Assembly (NCBI GenBank): GCA_030681265.1
Contig: JAUXXD010000064.1
Location: 1 to 32,781 of the forward strand
Direction of reading: 5' to 3'
Source: Candidatus Didemnitutus sp.
GTDB lineage: Bacteria; Verrucomicrobiota; Verrucomicrobiia; Opitutales; Opitutaceae
DNA: 32,781 bases
The position numbers and the translations under genes were made by a program. The notes under the pieces are model-generated. The model did no database searches. It was not told the origin of the DNA and was given only the letters and a program-made list of their open reading frames with translations. Below are positions 17,802 to 24,443 of the stretch, one piece after another (position 1 is the first letter of the stretch; every line of letters begins with the position of its first letter).

Positions 17802-18461
17802 ATGTTCCCTCGCACCGTTCTCTTCGACCTCGACGGCACGCTACTCGATCATTTCCGCGCGATTTACCGCTGCCACGTTTACGCGATGCGCCAACTCGGC
17901 ATGCCGGAACCGACCTACGCGCAAGTGCACGCCGCCGTCGGTCGCGGACTCGACGAAGCCATCGCCACCCTCGCCGGCCCGGAAAACGTCGCGCGGATTC
18001 TGCCGATCTACATGGAGCACTGGCACGCCACCAACCTCGACGATGTCGTCCTCTTGCCCGGCGCGCTGGAACTCCTCCAAGCCTTGCGCGACCGCGGGGT
18101 GCCCAGCGCGGTTCTGACCAACAAGCGCGCCGATGCCTCCCAAGCCGTGTGCGCGCACCTCGGACTGACGCCGCTGCTCGCTGAAATTTTCGGCGCGCAC
18201 GACACCCCGTGGCTCAAACCCGACTCGCGCTTCGCTGCCCACGCGCTAAGCAAACTCGGCGCGGCAGCGAACACCACTGTGCTCGTCGGTGATTCCATCT
18301 TCGATCTCGCGGCGGCACAAAACGCCGGACTGCGCTTTCTCGGTGTCACCACCGGCACGCACACCGCCGCCGAGTTACGCGAACGCGGGGCCACGGAAAT
18401 TTTCGCGTCGCTCGCTGAAGTGCACGCCGCGCTCTTCGCCGACGCCCCGTCCCGCAATTAA
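17802..18461 (+). CDS. HAD-superfamily phosphatase, phosphoglycolate phosphatase-like
   Basis: A 219-residue HAD hydrolase. The nucleophile motif I is FDLDGTLLDH, motif II is VLTNKR, and the motif III/IV region is KPDSRF followed by VLVGDSIFDLAAAQNAG. The cap region and length fit the Gph/PGP and pyrophosphatase PpaX type. The substrate cannot be fixed from sequence; removal of 2-phosphoglycolate is the usual annotation. It ends in a four-base TTAA that it shares with the stop codon of the convergent MaoC-like gene. Confidence 0.88.
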   Translation: MFPRTVLFDLDGTLLDHFRAIYRCHVYAMRQLGMPEPTYAQVHAAVGRGLDEAIATLAGPENVARILPIYMEHWHATNLDDVVLLPGALELLQALRDRGVPSAVLTNKRADASQAVCAHLGLTPLLAEIFGAHDTPWLKPDSRFAAHALSKLGAAANTTVLVGDSIFDLAAAQNAGLRFLGVTTGTHTAAELRERGATEIFASLAEVHAALFADAPSRN

Positions 18462-18916
18462 GTCGCGGCGACGATCGGTCGGCGTTGCACGAGGATTGTC
18501 GCCACCATCGTCTGCACGATTTCGTCGTGTTGATTGCGTGTCGTCGTGCGCAGCTTGATGACGCCATGCGTCGTGCGCGATTTCAGGGCGCGCGTCTCGA
18601 TCACCTCATTCTCCGCGCGCAATGCATCACCCGCCTTCACCGGACGCGGCCATTCGATATTGTCCACGCCGCGTCCCACCGCGCCTCCGGCGAATTGCAA
18701 TTCACCACCGATTATTAACCGCATCGTCAATGACGCCGTGTGCCAGCCGCTCGCCACCAACTCGCCAAACGGTCCGTTGCGCGCCGCCTCCACGTCGGTG
18801 TGGAACGGCTGCGGATCAAATTGCCGCCCGAACGCCATGATTTCCTCTGCGCTCACGCTCACCGAGGTCGTCGCGTAGGTTTGCCCAACGGCAAGATCTT
18901 CAAAATAGAGAATCAT
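18458..18916 (-). CDS. MaoC-like (R)-specific dehydratase
   Basis: A 152-residue hot-dog fold protein of the MaoC family, usually an enoyl-CoA hydratase or dehydratase. The start MILYFEDLAVGQTY is typical of the family. The motif AFGRQFDPQPFHTD carries the catalytic Asp and His of hydratase 2. ASGWHTASLTMRL and GRGVDNIEWPRPVKAGD follow the family pattern. The substrate is unknown. The stop overlaps that of the convergent phosphatase (TTAA at 18458-18461). Immediately upstream on the same strand is a 369-base region with no certain gene. Confidence 0.92.
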   Translation of the reverse strand: MILYFEDLAVGQTYATTSVSVSAEEIMAFGRQFDPQPFHTDVEAARNGPFGELVASGWHTASLTMRLIIGGELQFAGGAVGRGVDNIEWPRPVKAGDALRAENEVIETRALKSRTTHGVIKLRTTTRNQHDEIVQTMVATILVQRRPIVAAT

Positions 18917-19285
18917 CGTGGTGGGTGAATGGTTGCGGTTACCTGCGCATGCTCAAATCTTCCACCGGCATTCGGGGCCTTTGCCAAGGCTGGATCTCGG
19001 CGGTTTTTCTGCGCGCGGCGCAAACAGACTGTGCGGCCGGATGTGCCGCACCTCGCGGTAACAGTGGCGACACGCCGGCTCGTCCGTCGCTTGATCCACC
19101 ACCGCCAGAAAATCGGGTGACATACCGACTGAAACGCCTGCGCCAGCAGCGACGGGCAAAGCGCGCGCCGTTGGCCGATCGACTGAAAAAGAGGTGACAT
19201 ACCGGGTTAACCAAAATGTTGCCAGAACTCGGACCCACCGCAACCCGAAGCCAGCCGTCAGTGCCGCGATACCCAGCAGCCCCTT
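18917..19285. other. 369-bp gap with direct repeat and a doubtful small reading frame
   Basis: No certain gene. GGTGACATACCG occurs twice, at 19116-19127 and 19193-19204 (77-base period), and on the minus strand each copy holds an ATG followed by Ser-Pro codons. From the lower copy, a 56-codon minus-strand frame (19123-18953) starts MSPDFLAVVDQATDEPAC and has a CRHC pair; its third positions are GC-rich, but I recognise no family. Another minus-strand frame of 95 codons starts at 19200 and ends in an ATGA overlap with the MaoC-like start; its composition looks random. A 7-bp hairpin GTGCGGC/GCCGCAC lies at about 19031-19051. Confidence 0.35.
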
Positions 19286-19654
19286 TTACCGCGCCAGCCA
19301 CACCAGCCACACCAGCCCCAACGCCACCGCGCCGGGCAGCGCCTGCACCCACAGAATTTTTTTACTCGCCGTCGCCGCGCCGAACACCCCCGCCACCACC
19401 ACGCACGACAGGAAAAACACTTTCAGCGCAAATCCGTCCGCCCCCGCACCGATTCCCCAGACGAGCCCCGCGGCGAGAAAACCATTGTAGAGTCCCTGGT
19501 TGGCCGCGAGCGATTGGGTCATCGCCGCCTTTTCCGCCGTCAGCCCGAACACCCGCCGGCCATACGGCTTGGTCCACAGAAACATTTCCAACACGAGAAA
19601 GTAAACATGCAGCACGGCGACGAGGCCGGTGAGGATTTGCGCGGCGGTATTCAT
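19286..19654 (-). CDS. DUF1304 family membrane protein
   Basis: A 122-residue protein with about four transmembrane helices. It matches the DUF1304 family by VAVLHVYFLVLEMFLW near the N-terminus, RRVFGL, and the conserved NQGLYNGFLAAGLVWG. The function is unknown in the family. The ATG at 19654 forms an ATGA overlap with the stop codon of the upstream amino acid permease gene, so the two are probably translationally coupled. Confidence 0.9.
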   Translation of the reverse strand: MNTAAQILTGLVAVLHVYFLVLEMFLWTKPYGRRVFGLTAEKAAMTQSLAANQGLYNGFLAAGLVWGIGAGADGFALKVFFLSCVVVAGVFGAATASKKILWVQALPGAVALGLVWLVWLAR

Positions 19655-21024
19655 AAAGGAGGTTGACGCACGTTGGCGGAACGCACCCGTCGCCACACTT
19701 CAAACAACAGCGCGCCCGCGCCGATGATGATGAGCGAGGCGATTGCCGCCACGTAGTCGCCGAGGAAGCCGCTGCCGATGCCGATCAGCACAAACGCCAA
19801 CAGCAACACGACGGGCAACGGATAGAGCGGCATCCGGAATTGTCCCGCCCCCAACGGCTGCCGCCGCCGCGCCAACACAGCCGCCACCGCCACCAATCCG
19901 TAGAACGGCAGGTAACCGAGTATCATGTAGCGCGTGAGTTGTTCGAAGCCGCGCCCCGACGCGAGGTAGAGCATCGTCATGCCGCCATAGATGCCAATCG
20001 CCACGACCGGCGTTTTCCAACGCGGATGCACGCGCGCCACAATCGGGAAAAATTCCCCTTCCTCGGCCAGCGCGAAAAGATTGCGCGGATTGCACAGCAG
20101 CGACCCAAACACCGTCGTCGCCGCACTGAGTGCGACAAACACCGTCACAAAACGCCCGGCATTCTCGCCGATCACGCGTCCCACCGCCGTCGCCGCCAGC
20201 GCGGGCGTCGAGCCGACTTCCGCAAACGTCAGCGCGTGAAAAAAGCCCGTGTTGACCGCCAGATACACCACAAGAATCAACCCCAGCCCGAGCAACGTCG
20301 CGCGCGGCAACGTGCGGGCCGGCTCGCGCACTTCGCCCGCCACCAACGCCAACCCATCCCAACCATCGTAGGCAAACATGGTCGCAATCACCGCCAGTGA
20401 AAATCCCACCAGCGTCGGATTCAGTGCCGGCGCGCTCGCGTCGACCGCGGCCGTAGCCGCCGCCGGTTCACCCGCAAAGCACAGCAACACCACCGTCGCG
20501 AGCGCACTGATCTTGAACACCCCCACGCCACCGACGATGCGCGCCACCACTTTGCTCGAACGCATATTCAGCAACATGATGCCGCCCACCCAACCGAGCC
20601 CGAGCAGCGTCTGCACACTTTGCCCGAAGCCGAGGATCGCGCCGAGATTCGTCATGCACACCAACGTGATCGCCGCCGCCGCGACGGGATTGAGCAACAT
20701 CGACGTCCACCCATACATGAACGCCACGCGCGGCCCGTAAGCCTGCCGCAGAAAAACCGTCGTGCCGCCCGAACGCGGCGTGCGCACCGCCAGCTCCGTC
20801 ATCACCAGCGCGCCACACACCGCGGCAATCGCTCCCGTGATCCACGCGGCGTAAGCGAGCCCGATGCTCCCTGTGTGTGCCGCGACGACGCCGGGCGATT
20901 GCAAAATGCCGACGCCAATCGTAAACGTCACGAGCAGCAACGCGGCGTTCCACGTGCCGAGATGCCGCGGCAACCGGCTCGGGTCGGCGGCACTCACGCC
21001 GGAGCTAACTGGAGTCTCGTTCAT
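19651..21024 (-). CDS. APC superfamily amino acid permease
   Basis: A 457-residue inner-membrane transporter of the amino acid-polyamine-organocation family with about 12 hydrophobic helices. The first helix contains TFTIGVGILQSPG, the unwound substrate-binding GxGI motif of APC proteins. MTELAVRTPRSGG follows TM2, and AYDGWDGLALVAGEVREPARTLPRA is the TM6 region with the characteristic loop. The substrate is unknown. The ATG at 21024 is chosen by homology because the open frame extends far upstream as the antisense of recD2. It overlaps the DUF1304 gene at its end and is divergent from recD2, with only about 80 bases between. Confidence 0.92.
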   Translation of the reverse strand: MNETPVSSGVSAADPSRLPRHLGTWNAALLLVTFTIGVGILQSPGVVAAHTGSIGLAYAAWITGAIAAVCGALVMTELAVRTPRSGGTTVFLRQAYGPRVAFMYGWTSMLLNPVAAAAITLVCMTNLGAILGFGQSVQTLLGLGWVGGIMLLNMRSSKVVARIVGGVGVFKISALATVVLLCFAGEPAAATAAVDASAPALNPTLVGFSLAVIATMFAYDGWDGLALVAGEVREPARTLPRATLLGLGLILVVYLAVNTGFFHALTFAEVGSTPALAATAVGRVIGENAGRFVTVFVALSAATTVFGSLLCNPRNLFALAEEGEFFPIVARVHPRWKTPVVAIGIYGGMTMLYLASGRGFEQLTRYMILGYLPFYGLVAVAAVLARRRQPLGAGQFRMPLYPLPVVLLLAFVLIGIGSGFLGDYVAAIASLIIIGAGALLFEVWRRVRSANVRQPPL

Positions 21025-21105
21025 GCGCGGGGGGAAACGGTCAAGCGACCGGGGGCAGGCATGCGGGCGAGCAAACCGACCGCACGTGCCGACGCAAGCC
21101 CGCGC

Positions 21106-23427
21106 ATGCCGACGCGCCACCGCGCGCTGCGACGGGGTTGCATTGCGTCCGCGCATGGCTTTCCATCGCCGCTCGTGGCGGCTTCCCCTCCAGCACCTCT
21201 GACCGGCGTTCTCGAACGCATCATTTTCTTCAACGAAGAAAATCATTACACCATCGCGGAGTTGCGCCCCGAGTCCGCCAAGACCGCCGAGGATCGCGTC
21301 ACCGTCGTCGGCGCATTGCCGGGCGTGCAATGCGGCGAAACCTTGCAACTCACCGGTGAATGGACGCGCCACTCGCAACACGGCGCGCAGTTCAAAGTCC
21401 TCACCTGCCGCAGCGAACTCCCCTCCTCCGTCTACGGCATCCGCAAATATCTCGGCAGCGGACTCGTCCCCGGCATCGGCAAAGTTTACGCCAACAAAAT
21501 CGTCGATGCGTTCGGCACCGACACGTTTCGCATTCTCAGCGAGGAATCCGGCCGCCTCCGCAAAGTTCCCGGCATCGGCAAAGTCCGCGCCACCGCCATC
21601 AAGTCCGCCTGGGAGGAACAAAAGACGCTGCGCGAGGTGCACATCTACCTGCAAACTTACGGCGTCACCACGTCGCAATGCGTGCGCATCGTCGATAAAT
21701 TCGGCCCCGCCGCCCGCGAGATCATCACCAACGAACCCTACCGCGTCGCCCGCGAGATCGACGGCATCGGTTTCAAAACCGCCGACCAGATCGCGCGCAA
21801 TCTCGGCTACGCCAACGACGCCGCGCCGCGCCTCGACGCCGGCCTCATCTACGCGCTGGAGACGTTGCAGGAAGAAGGCCACACCGCCTACCCGCGCGAC
21901 GAACTCGTCACCTACACCGCCACGCTCCTCGAAACTTCCGCCGAACGCGTCGAGTTGCGCATCGACGCCTTGATCAAAGCCGTCGCCCTCATCTCACACC
22001 GTAGCGGGGAGCGCCAGCGACCCGACGCACACCGTAGCGGGGAGCACCAGCGACCCGATGCTTCCCCCCACGACTTCCTGCAACTCCCACTCAACTCCCG
22101 CGCGGAAACGCGCATCGCCGACGTCGTGCCGCGCCTCGCGTCCGTGCCGTCCGGTTTGCCCGCGATCAAAATCGACGCCGCCATCGCGTGGGCGCAGGAC
22201 AAAGCCGGCTTCGCTTTCCACGAGTTGCAAAAATCCGCACTGCAGAACGCCCTCGCCAACAAGTTCAGTATTCTCACGGGAGGGCCGGGAACCGGGAAAA
22301 CCACGATCCTCCGCGCGCTCGTGGAAATCCTCAAAGCCAAGAAAACGCGCGTCACGTTGGCCGCACCGACCGGCCGCGCTGCGCAACGGCTCGCGAGCAC
22401 CACGGGCGGTTTCGCCTCGACGATCCACCGGCTGCTCAAATTCGAAAACGGCTCCTTCACCGTCAACGAATCGCGTCCGCTCGCGACCGACTTCCTCATC
22501 GTGGACGAAGCCTCGATGCTCGACGTGCGACTCGCCGCCGCGCTCTTGCAAGCCGTGCCGACGCGCGCGCATTTGCTCCTCGTCGGCGACATCGATCAGT
22601 TGCCGAGCGTCGGCGCGGGCAACGTCCTCAAAGACCTCATCGGCACCGAACGCATTCCGGTCACGCGTCTGTCGTTCGTTTACCGCCAGCAGAAGGAAAG
22701 TCTCATCGTCACCACCGCGCACGCCATCAACGAAGGCATCGCCTCGCCGCCGCCCGTCGTCAGCGAAACCGCCAAGGCGCAGGCGTGGAGCGATCTCAAT
22801 TTCATCGCCGCGCACAGCGCCGAGGACTGCCTCGCCAAGATCATCGAACTGTGCACGCAGTTCATTCCCGCGCATTTCAAGTGGTTCGATCCGGTCACCG
22901 ACGTGCAGGTGCTGGCCCCCATGCACAAGGGCGTGGCCGGCGTCTCCAATCTCAACGTCCAACTGCAAGCCGCCCTCAACCCGCACCAAAAGGGCCTGCG
23001 GGCCATCAGCGGCGAATACCGGCCGGGCGACAAACTCATCCAACTGCGCAACAACTACGACAAAAACCTCTTCAACGGCGACATCGGCCGCGTCGTCAGC
23101 GTCGATCTTACCAAAGGCACGCTCATCGCCGATTTCGACGGCGACCACCACGTGTTCGAGCGCAGCGAGTTCAACGAAGTCGCCCTCGCCTACGCCATCA
23201 GCATTCACAAAAGCCAGGGCAGCGAATATCCCGTCGTGATCATTCCGCTGTTGAAGGGCCATTTCATGATGTTGCAGCGCAACCTCGTTTACACCGCCCT
23301 CACGCGCGGGAAGAAAAAAGTTTTCATCGTCGGTGAACCCGCCGCCTACGGCATGGCCGTGCGCAACGCCGAATCCAAACTCCGCTGCACCCACCTGCGC
23401 GAAAAAATTCTCTCTCTCCTCCCATGA
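21106..23427 (+). CDS. recD2: RecD2/TraA-type SF1B DNA helicase with in-frame REP insertion
   Basis: RecD2 is a 5'-3' SF1B helicase of organisms lacking RecBC, involved in DNA repair and replication fork maintenance. The 773-residue product has an N-terminal OB-like domain and tandem helix-hairpin-helix motifs (LVPGIGKVYANKI, VPGIGKVRATAI, IDGIGFKTADQI). The helicase core follows, with Walker A GGPGTGKTT (392-400), APTGRAAQRL, Walker B FLIVDEASMLD, GDIDQLPSVGAG and, near the end, AISIHKSQGSEYP and VYTALTRGKKKV. Residues about 298-320 contain two REP-encoded units, RSGERQRPD and RSGEHQRPD, just before LPLNSRAETRIAD. The start is uncertain: ATGs at 21061 and 21106 and a GTG at 21175 are possible, and the family alignment only begins near PLTGVLERIIFF. 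chaN overlaps the stop. Confidence 0.94.
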   Translation: MPTRHRALRRGCIASAHGFPSPLVAASPPAPLTGVLERIIFFNEENHYTIAELRPESAKTAEDRVTVVGALPGVQCGETLQLTGEWTRHSQHGAQFKVLTCRSELPSSVYGIRKYLGSGLVPGIGKVYANKIVDAFGTDTFRILSEESGRLRKVPGIGKVRATAIKSAWEEQKTLREVHIYLQTYGVTTSQCVRIVDKFGPAAREIITNEPYRVAREIDGIGFKTADQIARNLGYANDAAPRLDAGLIYALETLQEEGHTAYPRDELVTYTATLLETSAERVELRIDALIKAVALISHRSGERQRPDAHRSGEHQRPDASPHDFLQLPLNSRAETRIADVVPRLASVPSGLPAIKIDAAIAWAQDKAGFAFHELQKSALQNALANKFSILTGGPGTGKTTILRALVEILKAKKTRVTLAAPTGRAAQRLASTTGGFASTIHRLLKFENGSFTVNESRPLATDFLIVDEASMLDVRLAAALLQAVPTRAHLLLVGDIDQLPSVGAGNVLKDLIGTERIPVTRLSFVYRQQKESLIVTTAHAINEGIASPPPVVSETAKAQAWSDLNFIAAHSAEDCLAKIIELCTQFIPAHFKWFDPVTDVQVLAPMHKGVAGVSNLNVQLQAALNPHQKGLRAISGEYRPGDKLIQLRNNYDKNLFNGDIGRVVSVDLTKGTLIADFDGDHHVFERSEFNEVALAYAISIHKSQGSEYPVVIIPLLKGHFMMLQRNLVYTALTRGKKKVFIVGEPAAYGMAVRNAESKLRCTHLREKILSLLP
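22001..22058 (+). repeat. Two tandem REP copies inside the recD2 coding sequence
   Basis: Copies of the REP core lie at 22001-22026 and 22034-22058, 33 bases (11 codons) apart, so they keep the reading frame. The second has one G-to-A change in the core. They are translated in the same frame as the copies at the transposase N-terminus and in gcvP. Confidence 0.92.
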
Positions 23428-24377
23428 TTAAAATCCGTCCGTTCCTCCTCCTCTGCGCTCTGTTACTTGCCACCGCCGCGCCCGCCCTCGCGCGCGGCGG
23501 CGATCTCTGGCTCGACCTCATCGAAGGCGAGGAAACCAACGAGGCCGCCGTGCTCATTGATCTCGCCACCGCCGGCGTCATCTACGTCGGCGAAGCCCAC
23601 ACCATCGACCGCCACCACGCGATCCAACTGCACTTGTTCCAAGCCCTCGCCGCCCGCGGGGTCTCGCTCGCGCTCTGCCTCGAACAACTCGAAGCGCGCG
23701 ACCAACCGGCCCTCGATCGCTTCAATCGCGGCGAGTTGTCCTTCGACGAGTTTGCCACCGAAATCACGTGGGCGAAGAAATGGAAAAACTTCGCCGACTA
23801 CCGCGCGCTCTGTGAATTCGCGCAGCAAAACGGCATTCCCGTTCGTGCCCTCAATGCGCCCTCCGCTACGATTCGCGCCGTCAGTCGCGGCGGTGGCTTG
23901 GACAAACTCCCCGCCGACCAACGGGCGTTGCTCGCCGACGAAATCGTGACCGACGATCCCGTTTACGAACGCCTCATGAACCAGACGCTCGCCGTGCACA
24001 TGGCGATGGACCCCGCGAAGTTGCGCCCCGTGTTTGAAGCGCAAGTCTCCCGCGACGAAACCATGGCCGCCAACATCATCGCCGCCCGCCACACCGACGC
24101 CGCCAACGGACTGCGCACCGCCTTCGTCATCGTCGGTTCCGGCCACGTGCGCTACGGCCTTGGCACCGCCGATCGCGTCCGCCGTCGCGAACCCGGCATC
24201 GCCGAACGCATCGTGCTCATGACCGAAAGCGGACAACTCGTCCTCACCGAATCCGACAAAGCCGCCGCGCGCGAAATCACGATTTCCCACGCCGATCTCC
24301 GCGCGATTGGCCGCCCGCCCGGCGACTACCTCCTCATCCTCCCGCTCTCCCGCGCCGAAAAACCCGCTGCGAAGTAG
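23424..24377 (+). CDS. ChaN-family (haem-binding uptake, Tiki-like) exported protein
   Basis: A 317-residue exported protein. The N-terminus is a signal peptide (FLLLCALLLATAAPALA, cleavage near ARG). The body matches the Cofac_haem_bdg/ChaN family: VIYVGEAHTIDRHHAIQLHLFQAL carries the GE-x-H...H motif, followed by LALCLEQLE. Further on are FVIVGSGHVRYGLG, and MTESGQL near the C-terminus. ChaN of Campylobacter-type binds haem; the family also includes TIKI-like putative metallopeptidases, so the exact role is open. There is no lipobox cysteine at the processing site. The ATG overlaps the recD2 stop as ATGA, indicating co-translation, although no functional link is known. Confidence 0.88.
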   Translation: MIKIRPFLLLCALLLATAAPALARGGDLWLDLIEGEETNEAAVLIDLATAGVIYVGEAHTIDRHHAIQLHLFQALAARGVSLALCLEQLEARDQPALDRFNRGELSFDEFATEITWAKKWKNFADYRALCEFAQQNGIPVRALNAPSATIRAVSRGGGLDKLPADQRALLADEIVTDDPVYERLMNQTLAVHMAMDPAKLRPVFEAQVSRDETMAANIIAARHTDAANGLRTAFVIVGSGHVRYGLGTADRVRRREPGIAERIVLMTESGQLVLTESDKAAAREITISHADLRAIGRPPGDYLLILPLSRAEKPAAK

Positions 24378-24443
24378 GCGACCCTCGCCCATCTCCGGGA
24401 ATAGCCCTTGTCGCATCCGATCAGCCTGCCACAACTTGGCGTC

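Noticed and set aside
21025-21882. N-terminal extension of the amino acid permease frame
   Set aside because: It is antisense to recD2 and has no membrane segments; the permease begins at MNETPV (21024).
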